From Hsuehochloa calcarea (Eukaryota; Streptophyta; Magnoliopsida; Poales; Poaceae): a stretch of DNA of 64,000 bases. The stretch lies in assembly GCA_036346395.1 (NCBI GenBank), contig CM070615.1, forward strand, positions 23,617,282 to 23,681,281, read 5' to 3'. The notes beneath the pieces were generated by a model. It did not search any database, was not told the DNA's origin, and worked only from the letters and a program-made list of their open reading frames with translations. A program made the position numbers and the translations under genes. Position 1 is the first letter of the stretch. Every line of letters starts with the position of its first letter. This document shows positions 1 through 12,177 of the stretch, one piece after another.

Positions 1-462
1 ATGCATGCAACGGTAGGTGTTGCTCGCGATGGGACACGCATGGAGGACCTTCAAGAGCGCACTTTTCACGAAGTACGTGAACACGGGTCAGATGCCCTTC
101 ACGAGGTATCAATTCTTGTCGCGGGATATATGAGATGTCATTGTGCGGATGAAGATGACGGCCGAATTTCAGGAGCAAAGTGCGGCGCACAAAGTTCTCC
201 AGGCACAAAACACTCACCCCCACAAACTCGGCACCGCTGGGTTACGCGGGTAAAACCACGCAATAGGCGGCGGAGGACGAGAACACTACCATACCATTTG
301 GTGAGATCTCAGACGATCGTGCTCGAGCCTGGTTAAGAGCGAGGACATCAGTCACATCTTCGGGCGACATCTCTTTCACAAACCTGGTAGACAAGGGACT
401 GTCCCAACGTAGTTGTTAATAAATCCATAACTTCATAGTGTCTATAATAACATGATGACCTC

Positions 463-894
463 TTGCAGGAAGCATTGACTTCCGCATATTCCCAAGGTTC
501 CTTCGAAGCAGACTGGGAGGAGGATCTACTATCTACGGCCCTAAGAAACAAGGAGCACCCGGGTCGCATGCAAGGTGTTGGGGTTTACATACATTGGAGG
601 GATGGATTCCGACATGACTCTGACACGTATAGGAGTAGGAAGAGATCCAAGGACGAGCACGACGCCCGGTTGGAATATGTGCTTACTAAAAAAATTCAAG
701 AACTGATAACAAGATTGCAGGATCAAATAAATCAACTCCTCAACCAGTCGCAAGCCACCCCCGTTAGTTTGGGAGCCTGTCCTCCTCAAAATCAGAGTAG
801 CGTGGCGTCCACACAAAATTCTGGACATGACGATGTCCAATTACCTATCGACGACATCAAGCTATTGTACATCTCTGGATTGCTCCAAAGATAG
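463..894 (+). pseudogene. Plant transposase domain (Ptta/En/Spm type) exon
   Basis: The frame is open for about 140 codons after an AG acceptor near 468. It contains the family signature KEHPGRMQGVG (about residues 30-40), then a lysine/arginine-rich segment and a helical, coiled-coil-like stretch (KKIQELITRLQDQINQLLNQ). This order is typical of the plant transposase (Ptta/En/Spm) domain found in CACTA second ORFs. No ATG starts the frame; it begins inside the ORF. The preceding 336 bases have an open frame but no recognisable motif. The protein would act in the nucleus on transposon ends, but this copy is not intact. Confidence 0.7.
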
Positions 895-1072
895 ACCTAT
901 AGGATGCCTTATCTAACTGCGTATCGTCTTGTAGGAGCTGACGCCCTGCAAGCTCCAAGTGAGGATGGTTGGGTCCATGTCTATTGAGGCTGGGTGGGGG
1001 ATGGTGTATCCATACTAGGAAGGGGCAGTGCAGCACGGTGCCCAGCCGGTGTAGGCTTACTCTAGGGTCCAA

Positions 1073-2684
1073 GTGGACATGGCTCATCACAATTTCAGGG
1101 CCATCCCGTTGGAGATTCGCCCGAACAAAGACATCAGAACACTAGGGGATGCCGTGTACACTTTTATCCAGTGGCCCAAGAAGGACATCGCCCTGAACCC
1201 TGCAGTACCGCAATCTCGACACGACCATGCCTCTCCAAGAGGACCCTCGATGACTCCACCTCATCCTTCACTTCAGAAGGCCGCCTTATTAGTTCTCGTG
1301 GAGAAGACGCCGAAGGAACAAGAAAAGCGTGTCACCGTATTGGTTCTTGAGTCGTCTCATGGGAAGACGTGCCGCAGGCAAGTCATTAAGGCCAAATCGA
1401 AATCGAAGAACATTGAGACCCCTCCCAAGCCCGGGAAATACTCCCTTGGAAGTTCGTTGGCCCCCGACACAGTACTAGCCCGCGCTGGAGTAGCTTGTCA
1501 ATCTTTGCATGACAAGTACATGTCGAAGACCCAAGAGAAGGGTGCGATCATCGAAATGACCGCCGATACACAAGGAGCATTTCTTCCACGAGCCGGGGCA
1601 CTTCGTCGTGGGATTCGATGACTTATTCGACCTATTCAACCTCACTGCCCTCGACGTCTCACTTCTACGATGCTAGAGACTGTAAGTATGTACAATCAAG
1701 TTCTACACTCATGTAATTCTGATAAATATCACAACTCATTGCTTATGTCCGTCGATGGAAAGAACCGGTGGGTTTCCTCAACCCACACTTGATCTCTGAG
1801 CAAACCATCAACCAAGATGCATCCTACGTCGTGAAATACATAACGACGGGATTGCTTAACCAGGAAAACAAGGACTACATAATGGTTCCCTACAACCAGA
1901 AGTAAGTGCTTCACTACTTGCTATACAAATTTCATTTGTACTTTATACACAACACGAACTTAGGTTTATGACTATAGCAACATACATGAGTAGGTTCTAC
2001 TGGATCCTTTTAGTCATTATACCAAAGAGGAACAAGGTAATATACCTTGATCCCCAACTCAACAAAAACCACGACTTCACCCATGTGAAAGGAATACTCG
2101 ACAGGTATGCTCATTTCCTCCATACATAACTCTATTGTAGTCTTCCTTCTTTTCAAATGGCCGAGGATAACTTTTTAGAATCATGCAGGTCGTTCATCAC
2201 TTATGTTGCCGAGGGGGGCCATACAACGGATCGAGCACAACACTGCAACACAGAACATGATTTTTAGTATAGGATACAACACAATAATCCTATATCATAC
2301 TTCGTAATAATGCGTCTCGAACTAACTGTACCTATATATGTAATTCTATTTTTGCAGTGCCATAGCAAAAACAAGATCACCTATGTGCATTCTACGTTTG
2401 CCATCATATGCGGCAAATGATGAGTGATAAGAAGAAGGATCCCGAGGTTTGTCAAGAAGGATCCCGAGGTTTGTCAATCTCGCAATAATTATTTCCTAAT
2501 TATAAATGTATATATATATATATGCTTACTACTTTAATCCTACTAGCGATAAGGCTTGAACATAGATTTAGATGCACTCATTATGAAAGATGTCTAAGAG
2601 GTTCGAGGGGCGCTCTGCGCCTTCATCAAGATGGAGATCGTTAACGCCGATGGAGAGTTTCACTCCGTCGACACCGCTGAATGA
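1073..2684 (+). pseudogene. CACTA ORF C-terminal part with Ulp1/C48-like protease domain
   Basis: A first block (1073-1621) begins with VDMAHHNFRAIPLE-type sequence usual in CACTA proteins and has a basic, low-complexity linker. After a one-frame shift, 1585-1675 encodes DDLFDLFNLTALDVSLLRC. Further exon-like blocks follow at 1735-1902 (ends IMVPYNQK), about 1990-2104 (YWILLVIIPKRNKVIYLDP) and about 2375-2450 (LCAFYVCHHMRQ, aligning with the Cys-containing segment of C48-like domains). The last block ends GEFHSVDTAE and a stop at 2682-2684. Such domains are common in plant CACTA and related elements. Frameshifts, and the block at 2190-2270 ending in a stop, make this a pseudogene. Confidence 0.7.
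2432..2475 (+). repeat. 22-bp tandem duplication
   Basis: Two adjacent identical 22-bp copies (2432-2453 and 2454-2475) lie in the C48-like region. A 22-bp duplication shifts the reading frame, so it is one of the inactivating changes. It resembles a footprint of repair or replication slippage. Confidence 0.85.
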
Positions 2685-4400
2685 CCTTGAAACCATTGAT
2701 TCAATTGTAATTGAACACTTTGAGTAGTTGTAATTCAATTGTAAATCTAGCGATAATACTTGAACATAATCTTTTGTAATTGATTTTGAGTTTTAAATGA
2801 TTACTTTGAGTTTTAAATACTTGATACCACTTGTGAAAAGCACTTGATACCACAAGAGTAATTGATTCCATTTGTAAATACTTGATACCACTTGTATGCA
2901 TGACTGAAGATTTCAAGGTGCTTGAACTTCTCTCATAAAGATCTTCAAAGAAAGCATCCAAAGAGAAGAGAGGAAGAGATAATCCACTCATATACGAAGA
3001 GTACTTGAGTTTGGTCAAGGAAAGTATGATCGGCAAGGAATGAAATTAGATATCACTTGAAGAAATAAGATGATATAACTTGTAAAGATAAATCTCATGC
3101 CGAGATCAAGATGATCAAGAGAAGCTACCACTTTTAGAAAGAATATCATTTTATGATAAAATATCACAATGTGATCAAAATGGCATATAGAGTCAAGAAT
3201 GTATTTGAGGATAGCTAGCAAATATATCAAGGATCAATTTGACCAAATGAAGCAGCCAAAGTAGGTTTAAGAGTTTGAATGGAATGAAATGGCTATCTTG
3301 ACAGAGAAATCAGTAGTACTACTGTGCAAGTATCGGTAGTACCGGACTGCAGAAGTACCGCCATACAAAGGCTGGTAGTACCACAACGCGGTCGTACCGT
3401 TGTTATACAGTCAGTAGTTTCGATTTTTCTGCAACTTCAAGGATCGATCTTGGAATTGAGAATTTTGCAAATGATTCCTAGTTTTGCACTTAAATACATG
3501 TCATTCAGGATCATTATGCATTGAAGAGAGTAAAGAGTATTTAAGAACATAGTTTTTATAAATTAAGCTTTTGTTTTCGTAAATGAAACTCATTTTGATG
3601 AAATTTCTCTAAAATATCCAAATTGAGCAAAATATGAATTTTAAAGCAACCAATTGCATGTATGCGTCACAAATACCATTATGGACCTATTCATGTGAAT
3701 AATTTTGGATCATATGGCAAAAACTCACTTATGTGCTAGCAAGTGAACACTTAGGTCAAAATAGTACTTTGGATGAGTTTCGAAATCAAATAACTTTTGC
3801 TAGGTTGGTATTTTGAAAATCTTTTGAATACAAAAAATGTTTAGAATAACCAACTCTAGGATTTTTCTTTTGGGAAGATTTTCAAATTCCTTTTAAACTA
3901 GATTTTACACAAAAATCTAGTTTAGGTCAAAAACAAGATACTATGATTTAGAATTTTAGCTAGAAACTCATTTTTACTTGAAATAGATATTTCTTGAACC
4001 AAAACCTTTGGAAAACCTTTGAAAAGCACTTATATACATTTTACAACTAGTTTTTCGAAGAATTACTAATAATTATGAAATTTTTGACTTTTGGCTAAAA
4101 GGCTAAATTTTTAAAAATAATACTAGCACTTAATTTATTTGGGCACACTTAGGGATGTGATATACATGTATATGACTTAGCACTCCCCCTTAATGTGCCA
4201 CTTCCATCTTGTTCAAGATTTTAATAAAGAACATTATGAACAAGTGGAAGAATACCCTTTATATAAGATTTCCATTAAATGCAACCTACACAAGGCATAA
4301 AGGGCTAGATACTTCAATGTAAATACTTGTTACCGAGATGGCATTAGTTTTTTATATGAAGTCATTATCCTCAAACTTGGCTCCAATTTTGACACGTGAT
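2685..4400. other. AT-rich noncoding DNA, probable copia-type LTR/UTR remnant
   Basis: I see no gene here. The segment is AT-rich and contains alternating GGTAGTACCG/CGGTACTACC-like motifs at 3310-3420, as in 10370-10790 on the other side of the gag remnant. A polypurine tract on the minus strand at 4181-4193 (AAGGGGGAGTG) would suit the start of a minus-strand 3' LTR running leftward. LTR termini were not found, so the boundaries are open. Confidence 0.4.
4181..4193 (-). promoter_or_regulatory. Polypurine tract candidate
   Basis: On the minus strand the sequence reads AAGGGGGAGTG, followed by TGCTAAGTC. This is the usual form of a plus-strand priming site just before a 3' LTR, and it fits the minus-strand gag fragments to its right. 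No matching LTR start was confirmed. Confidence 0.4.
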
Positions 4401-4411
4401 GGATTTCACCT

Positions 4412-5087
4412 TTATATGCATAAGCCAAGCCTCCAGTGTCTCTCCAAGTACCTATTAAGCATTAAAGCGTATTTTGGTACCCAATACTTGGTTGAGTCCA
4501 CGAATGTTAGCCACAATTGATTTGGGCACCCAAATGACCCTAGTAATAGTCTTAGGTGAACTAACAATTCTAGCAAACACATTATCATATTTATCTTTCC
4601 TAAGCAAATAACGATCATTATAAATGATTGGCTTAGGAGAGATACCTTTGGGATATTGTTTATCAATATGTCCCTTTTCCCGACAATTGTAGCAAGTTGG
4701 GCTTTTGTTTCCTACTTGTCTTCTTTTCTTGCTCATTGCCGGTTTGCCTCCACTTTGATGATATTTGCTTGTCCTTCATCTTATTTGGGCACACCGAGGC
4801 AAAGTGACCCTTCTTGTTGCAACCAAGGCACTTCACATTTTTCGTGTGTCTTGCATTGTGCCTTGTCTTGCTATTCTCCCTTTTCTTGGGAGTGAAGCCA
4901 ATACCACTCTTATCTTGTAAGCGTCTTTGCTTACTCAATATATCATCGAGAGTGGCATTTCCATTGAAGCTTCTTGCCAAGTTATTCCTCAATTTGGTGA
5001 CTTGGGCCTTGAGCTCTTTGTTTTCCTCTACAAGGTTAGTATCACAAGACATAGACGAAATAGGAGCATCTAATTTGGACCAACAAG
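4412..5087 (-). pseudogene. Copia-type gag, C-terminal zinc-knuckle part
   Basis: Two overlapping minus-strand frames carry the C-terminal part of a Ty1/copia-type Gag. The upstream frame (to 5052) has ENKELKAQVTKLRNNL and a CCHC knuckle, CLGCNKKGHFASVC. The next frame has a second, damaged knuckle (CYNCREKGHIDKQYP, last Cys replaced by Tyr) and a WVPK-type tail near 4540 and 4470. At least one frameshift separates them. No protease, integrase or reverse transcriptase follows, so the element was gag-only (non-autonomous) or has lost pol. The frame continues past the LTR insertion at 5088-7269 into 7275-7638. Confidence 0.75.
5083..5087. repeat. Target site duplication ACAAG (left copy)
   Basis: ACAAG directly precedes the LTR at 5088 and recurs directly after it at 7270-7274. 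A 5-bp duplication is the normal product of LTR-element integration. Confidence 0.9.
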
Positions 5088-7269
5088 TGTAACACCCTGA
5101 CTATAAGGAAGTCAAGATGTCACCTACAATCACTACTCTTTAGAATAATAACATCAAAACGCATGACAAGGTGAAGGAGTTAATAAGGATATACGGAAAC
5201 AAGGCTTCATCATCAAGTTTAATCAACTGAATGAAAATAAACAATTCAGAGGGATACGGTAGTTATGACCAAAATGGCTTACTACAATTCAACACAAGAC
5301 ATAAATAACGACAATAAAAGTTCTCAAAATATTTGGATTATGGTAGTGAGTGCATCGTGTTGAACTACCCTCCACGAGATCATTCTTCCTTGTCATTTAC
5401 CTAAATAAAACAACAAAGCAAGAATGAGCCAAAGACTCAGCAAGTACATGTATGTAACAATCAAACATACCATGAACAATTTATCACAATCATAACTTGA
5501 ACATTGATTGGAAACAACTTTATGAATGGATAAAGTGAAATGATGCATTGAAGGAATTGGACATATCGCAGCATATACCGGTATAGCGAGTGAAACACCC
5601 GTCGGTGTTCACTTAAAGTAACCGTATGAAGAACGTTTCATACGGCCGTCCAACGTGGCCCACATTGGAATGGTGGACTCACGTAACGTGGCCCACATTG
5701 GAATGGTGGACTCACGTACCCATTCGGAATTGATGGGATTTTCAAGTGCCCATCTTTGGAATTGATGGGTCTTACAAAGGTAATTTATGCATGTCATGAT
5801 GTGATCCCATGGCAAGATTGAATAGTACTCATAAATGAAAAGATACACATGGCATTCATCTACAAATACGGACAAATATAATCATTCATTCACACATCAC
5901 ATAATGCATCAATCATAGTATACAAGTTACTTGCTCGCGCTACGCATGACGGTTTGGGAGGTAACGAGGTACCCTCCACTCACCACTTCACCGCCTACAA
6001 TATAAAATGATCGATATGAGGACAACCGAGTGCAGCAGTGCTACACGTGCCCTCCCACAATCTCTAACCAAACCAACCAAACAAAAGGTTCAATTTGATC
6101 CTCTACACAAAAAGTCCAGATTACCTAACTTCTGGCAGTCGTACGAGAAAATTCACCATTAATTGTCTGTAACTCTAAAAGACATGAAACCAGTGCTCAC
6201 TGATTCTTAACTGATCAGGCTACAAAACATTAGTTGACGGAATCCCCTGATTCGGCCAAAACAGAGGGCTAATTATCAGTTAAACACAACCCATCTACGT
6301 CTGTCCAGAATACATATCAGTAATAAAGAAAACGGCGTAACTTTTAGCCTACTGATCCAATGAGAATGATCCTTATCAACTTGGAAATATAAATTCGATA
6401 ACTATAATAACTTAGTTGGGTGAAGGTTCTAATTCGGCCCCTAATTTGAACAAAACCGAGGGACAAACCTACTGACCCCAGTTTTCAGGCAGACTGAACA
6501 GATCGCAATCAAAAATTCATATCTCCCAAACTACAGATCGGATTTTCCTGATCTTGGTGCCAAAAGAAAGCTAACGTTCCCAGGAATAAAACTCTAGAAG
6601 GGAAAAACCCTAGATTCGCCCTCTACAGTAGTCTAAACAATAAATAAAAACGCTAACATTTATCTGCCCAGAATTCAGAACAGTGGTAAAGAAAATATCA
6701 TAACTTTTATTATACAGATCCAATGGAGATGATCTTTATCAGCGTTGAAAGATAATTTAAAGGGCTACAATAACTTATTTGGGTGGAGGTTCTGGAAATT
6801 CTTCTAACTAAATCAAAACCTAGGATCAAGCCGACAGATCCTTCTCATTAGACAGACAGAACAGCACGCACTAAAAAAAATCATATCTCCTAAACCGTAA
6901 GGCGGAATCACGTGATCTCGGTGGCTATGGAAAGCTAAGAACAATACCTACACCTTTATAAGAGATGGACAAGACAGAAAATGAACACATCTTACCCAAA
7001 ATCGACATAAAAGGCGGCGCACAGCAATGGGGAAAGGTGGCGGCGGCTCCAAGGGGGGGGAGGGGGAGAGAAATGTGGAGTTTAGGGTTTGGGGGTGGGA
7101 ACCCCCCCTTATGCCAGCCACCATATGGGCCCCTCCTGGGCCGTGGCCCAGGCCCAGGTTGCCGTGAAATCACAGAAAACCTCCCGGTGAAAAGATGATT
7201 CTGATTTTTCGATTAGCTCCCTCTTCCGAAACTTCTTCTAATAAGCCGAATCACCTTCGGGGTATTACA
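5088..7269 (-). mobile_element. Solo LTR, Tekay/C-related, in copia gag
   Basis: The segment starts TGTAACACCCTG and ends GGGGTATTACA, with TSD ACAAG on both sides, and has no internal coding region. Read on the minus strand, its end resembles the end of element C's LTR (CAGGGTGTTACA preceded by a CATCTCGGCTTC-like block). It also shares the TATACCGGTATA, ACACCGACGGGTG and CGTATGAAACGTTCTTCATACGG blocks of C. It is therefore a solo LTR left by LTR-LTR recombination in a C-related family. Some 2.18 kb of noncoding LTR explains the lack of genes here. Confidence 0.85.
5652..5717. repeat. 33-bp tandem duplication inside the solo LTR
   Basis: Two adjacent copies (5652-5684 and 5685-5717) begin AACGTGGCCCACATTGGAAT and end GACTCACGT. 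The equivalent part of element C's LTRs has one diverged copy, so the duplication arose in this copy or subfamily. Confidence 0.85.
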
Positions 7270-7638
7270 ACAAGGCATATCTAGCAAGTCATCACATGAT
7301 GTGGATATACTAACCTTAGATGAAATGCAAGAGCTAGGAGCCATACATGACATATCATCTAGTAAATTGCATGCAATGCCTATATCCACTTTAGAGCTAG
7401 TGACTTCCTTGAGAAGGAGAGACTCATGAGTTTCTTTTAGCTCTTCATAAGAATCATTGAGAGAAAGAAATTCTTTCTTCAAGACTTTGAATTTTGACTT
7501 CTCCTTTCCAAGGTATTCATTGAGCTCTTCTAGTATGTCCATCAACTCATCATATGAAGGTTCATCATTTTCATTTACCTCATTATTACCTTTAGCCATA
7601 AAGCAATGAGTTGATGTGGAGAGGCTTGTGGACTCATC
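7270..7638 (-). pseudogene. Copia-type gag, central part between two LTR insertions
   Basis: The minus-strand frame here contains HCFMAKG, an acidic stretch (NENDEPSYDELMDILEELN), YLGKEKSKFKVLKKE and SYEELKETHESLLLK, then a serine/cysteine-rich region. This coiled-coil-rich pattern is common in grass copia gag proteins just before the zinc knuckles. The frame is open from the LTR junction at 7638 to the next LTR at 7269. It joins the flanking gag pieces once each LTR and one TSD copy are set aside. About 120 codons belong to gag; the rest of the open frame is LTR sequence. Confidence 0.75.
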
Positions 7639-9729
7639 TGTAACACCCCAGCCCAACATGAGCCTGGGATGCTACTAAAATAACAATATCACAAATACAA
7701 ATTTAATACACTACAAAAAGATTCGGCAGAACCTCCTTTGTATAACTAAGTTTACCGGAGATTCCAATAGATGCTTATAAAATTATCACTATTTCAACAT
7801 CCAAAGTTCATCGAAGCATTCATAAATAATCTACTCAGCTAAAACATAAGCAAGCATAATTAAAATTTACCACTCTCATTATTACAAATAAACCAATGCA
7901 TTCAAGTATAGCCAAAGTTAATCCTTAAGCAGTTTGCTTGTTATAAAGGCACGGTCTAAATGATAATTATCTTTTCAAGAATATGTGGTAGTGAGTGCAA
8001 CCAAAGCAACCCTACTCCCTCCCATGCACGTCGTCCGCAAACGAGGTACCTAAAAACACAACATCAGCAAGAGTGAGTCCAAGACTCAGCAAAGTACAAA
8101 TAGCAAGACAATAGCCAACACAACTGTAATTAACAACATCCATCCACATAACCCAATAAGAAATATGTCTCATGCTTATGCGATGCAAACTGTTCAAATG
8201 CACTTTTCTTTCTCTCTTTTGCATATACCGGTATTGCGGAGTGTGCATCCGTCGATGCACACCCATGCCCGTGCCTTCTAGCACAGGGACCTTAGCCCAT
8301 ACTCCACAAGTATGGGGATCCAAAAGCCCATCATATTCATGACGGGGACCTCAATTAATGCTTGATCACCACGTGACCATGCCTCCAATATGATATCATG
8401 ATGCACATGGTCAATACTTTAAATCATCATGCATACATGAAACTTACGCATACTTCTAGCATTTACGGGCATTAATGTCCATAACATTCGAGCATCCATG
8501 ATTAACATAATATACTCATAACATAGTAAACATGAACAAACGATCACACACAATTTACCACTACTATACTTGCCTTAACCACGAGAGAACGAGGGATGTA
8601 TAGAATGAGCTGCTCCCTGCACCGGTCAACCACCTGAATAATAGTTATAACACATGCTAAGACACAGCAGCGGATCAAAACAACCTATATAACAACAACC
8701 ATGGACTTGCAAAACTCCTAACTCGATCCCGACCCCAAACTCCTAAACGTCGATTTGTCCACTCGGTGGACAGTCAACTTCAAAAATCCATATCTATTAG
8801 TACAGGGGTCCAAATAAGATTTTCTTAGACTTTATGGAAATATAATTAAATTCTCCAACTAAGTCTAGTTGGTGAGCCTTGCGGAATCAGCGAAGTAATA
8901 CACCTACCAGGCCAATTAAAAAAAACATCAACTTCACGTCGGGTTTTCTGGACAGAGTACTAAAACCACCATAACTTTTGCTACGCAACTTGGAAAGGGG
9001 TGATCTTGGACTCTCTGGAATCATGACAAAACCAGCTACAATAGTCTAGTTGGATAAGTCTCCTGATTCGGCCTCCTACTAATTCTTATATTCAGGTAAA
9101 CTTTTTCTAAGTTTTCTGTCTCTGCAATCTGACAGTTAGCAAAACAGCGACGGTAAAAATTTCATAATTTTGATTGCCAATCTAAAAATTCTGTTCTTTA
9201 TCACCTTGGAAAGCTTTCTGACTCCTCTACAATATTAATTTTGGGTGGCTTTTCTAATTCGGCCTATAAAAATTCATAATAACCAGACAATGCAATCTGC
9301 CACAACTCGTCAGCTCTCCTCGTCAGTCGCGGTAAAACTACCATAACTCCTAAACCGTTGGTACAAATCAGCTGATCTTGGTGCCCAATGAAAGCTAAAA
9401 CCGAGATCTACAACTTTATAAGAGGTGATCAAGTCAGAAAATGAACGTAATGTACCCAAATCTAACGAGGCGGCGCACAGCAGGGAGAGGTGGGGAGAGG
9501 CGGCGACTCAAAGTGGGGAGGAGGAGGGAGAGTGGGTAGTTTAGTGTTTGGGGGTGGGAACCCCCCCTTTTTGGCCGGCCACCACATGGGCCCCTCTGGT
9601 CAAGGGCCGAGCCCAGTTGTCGAGGATTTACGGAAAATCCCTTCTCTTTTCAGGAATTTCTACTCATTTAATTGTCTTTTCTCCTCCCGGCTATTTTCTA
9701 ATTACCCGATTCAATTCTGGGGTATTACA
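7639..9729 (-). mobile_element. Solo LTR, second C-like insertion in copia gag
   Basis: Starts TGTAACACCCCAGC and ends TCTGGGGTATTACA. TSD TCATC lies at 7634-7638 and again at 9730-9734. There is no coding content. It has a GCATATACCGGTAT block and a GC-rich minus-strand 5' part ending in CCCCCC/TTTGGCC-type sequence similar in layout to 7020-7140, so it is a diverged relative of the 5088-7269 LTR. Orientation is taken from those shared blocks. About 2.09 kb long. Confidence 0.8.
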
Positions 9730-10119
9730 TCATCATTGTCGGAGATAGAAGTTGAGCATTCTTCTCTCGACATCCATTCTTCTATGCAATCATCACTAGT
9801 AGAGGTGGACATTTCATAATGATCTTGAAGATATGTCCACATTTCATAAGCACTCTCGAGATTGCATATGGCATCGAATATCTCCATACTCAAAGTACTA
9901 AATAAAGCGTAAGTCCAACCACTTGGACCGGTTCTAACACAAACCAACACCTCGATCCACTCGGGGTTGCTCTTCCTCCACTCCGGAAATGGTGAGCACC
10001 AAACCACTCACAACCACGCTGGGCCTTCTCACAAGCTTCTTGAGAAGATCACCGGACACGACGCCTCCACGCCGTCTAGGTGTCGGCAAACACCATGAGT
10101 AACAAGACTCAACTCTCAC
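9730..10119 (-). pseudogene. Copia-type gag, N-terminal part
   Basis: The minus-strand frame (about 10007 to 9735) reads as Gag: FSTLSMEIFDAICNLESAYEMW and TYLQDHYEMSTS, then an acidic serine-rich segment that continues after the LTR insertion. A short frame upstream (10119-9934) may be the start of the ORF in another frame. Together with 7275-7638 and 4412-5087, this makes one minus-strand gag gene spread over 5.7 kb by two LTR insertions. No conserved start codon could be fixed. Confidence 0.65.
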
Positions 10120-12176
10120 TTAAACTAATCAAGTGTCTCAGCTCAAGTGGATACATAATCCACTACCTAAGGCAACACATGCACTTAGGGTTTGCTCTCC
10201 AAGCTCACTAACTGCAACACATGCACAAAAGAGATGAGAGGCTTGCTCTTTGGTCAAGGAATGAATATGAGGTGCCAAAGATCTGTTTCCCAACTGGCCA
10301 AGGTGGGTATATATAGCCTACACATAATAACTAGCCGTTGGAAGAGAATCTACTGAAAAATCAGCACATACGGTACTACTGCTGTTCAATGGCCGGTACT
10401 ACAGCACCTACGCGACAAGCACAGTAATGGATATATCAGACAAGAAACTAGCCATTGAAAATGTATTTCGGTACTACTGACGTTCAACTTGTGGTAGTTC
10501 TGCACTCCGGTCGTTCCGTTTCTGAAGGGCGGTACTATCGCTTCCACTTATGTCCAACACATGTCCAACTTCCGGTATAACTGAGCTGCGGTAGTTTTGC
10601 TCCCATCCCGTTGGTACTACTGCATTTCCAAGGGAGCAAATAAAACTCGAAAAAGCGTCTTTCTGGAAAATATGTTCTGCGGTTTTTCGGTTCAACTGGA
10701 TTCCGATAGTTCTGCCACATGAACTCTGGTATTACCGCACAACGGTAGTTCGGCCAACATAACGTCGAAACTATCAATCTTCCTGAGAAAAACAAAAATA
10801 ACTTTCACAACAATCTCAATTACAAAACACATTTGCCAATTGATGAGCCATGCTAACATGGATCAAAGGCAAGATTCTTAACAAGTTGCAAAACACATTT
10901 GCCAACTTTTAGAATCATACCACAAGGAATAAGATAGATGGACTTAAACCATTTGCAAACTAAAGTCACATGCAACAAGGATCATGCATGAGCATCAACT
11001 ATTTGCAAATAATAGCATTATGAATAGATGATCTAGAGTAAGCATAATGAGCTATCAACACATGACTAACTCATGCTACTAGTCAAGACCCCTCTTAATA
11101 GTACGGCAACCTATACTAGCAATCTGGTCTTCCAACCAAACACCAAGGCTCGTAAAAGACTAGGAACACATCCTTAGCCCTAGCTAGTCATACATTTGCC
11201 TTAAGCAACTTCTTGAAACTTGATGACATACATCTTCACTTCAAGTCCGGGTCCTTGACTTTGATAATCATCAACACATGATGATTTCTTTTACTTCGGG
11301 ATCTTGACTCGATGTTCATGAACTCATTATGACACCCTTCATTCCGAGTTTTGATCTGCATCAACACTTGATGCATCATTCACTAAACCTCTATCAACAC
11401 ATGATGTGTCTTCTCTTGACTTGATGATCAACTCATGATCATCTCCTCTTATTGAACATCATCGACACACAATGATTTCCTTTTCTTCACGCTCTTGATA
11501 CGCATCAACACATGATTCATCTTCTTTACTTGAACCTTGACTTGATGACGATCAACTCATGATGTCATCCTAAGTCTTCATCACCCTGGAACATAACCTA
11601 TTCATCCAACTCATGAAAAATGTTAGTTCCACAGTATGATTATCATTAATTACCACACCATACCATTAACTCATAATGGTGGGACAAGATACTTCAATCT
11701 TTCCCTCTTTGGTAATTGATGATAACCATTTCAATTACCAATAATTGAATGTAAATAAATGAGAAAACAAATGAGTATATACGAACTACACAAGTTTTAT
11801 ATACAGTCAAGGGTATATTTCAAAGTAGATATCCCAAATATATGTGTGGAGAACGAAATTTGGATCAATACTAATGAAACCACAAAATATAGAGTGAACT
11901 CCCCCTAAATGTATGCATACACAAATGTGTAATAGGAACATATGCATATATTCAAGTTAAACTTATGGTTGAGTTCAATCTATATTTTGGATCCGAGGAA
12001 TGCAACAATATATGACAAATATGATGTTGAATGCATACCTCGTTGAATTTCACCTTTATATCCAAATGATACTACACACTAGATATAACAATAAAAATAT
12101 TAGTCTCACAAATAGATTTATCATTAATCATCAAAACACTCCATTAACTCATAATGGCTAGTCTAGAACTTTCAAA
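10120..12176. other. Noncoding copia-type LTR/leader region
   Basis: No gene is visible. GGTACTACTG/GGTAGTTCTGC-type motifs recur from 10370 to 10790. Clusters of CATCAACACATGATG-like short direct repeats lie at 11270-11580. A polypurine candidate on the minus strand lies at 11896-11905 (AGGGGGAGTT). The block around 11640-11700 (CATTAACTCATAATGG and flanks) recurs at 12115-12176, so two related LTR edges may abut here. The minus-strand order (this region, then gag) suits an LTR plus leader, but neither termini nor a primer site were found. Confidence 0.4.
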
Positions 12177-12177
12177 G

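Larger units (their letters stand above)
1..2684 (+). mobile_element. CACTA (En/Spm) transposon remnant, coding part
   Basis: This stretch reads as the 3' half of the second gene of a plant CACTA transposon. Exon-like blocks separated by short AT-rich introns carry a plant-transposase domain (about 469-894), a linker (1073-1584) and a Ulp1/C48-like domain (1585-2684). No CACTA terminus is visible: the window edge cuts the left side, and on the right the sequence passes into unrelated AT-rich DNA after the stop at 2682-2684. Frame changes and stops between blocks show that it is decayed. Confidence 0.75.

Noticed and set aside
1..336. 111-codon open frame at the window start
   Set aside because: No motif; it may be part of the CACTA ORF but the translation has no recognisable transposase block, so it is not called separately.
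11270..11580. CRISPR-like array of CATCAACACATGATG words
   Set aside because: Units vary in length and sequence, spacers are not unique or of regular size, and the context is a plant LTR region.
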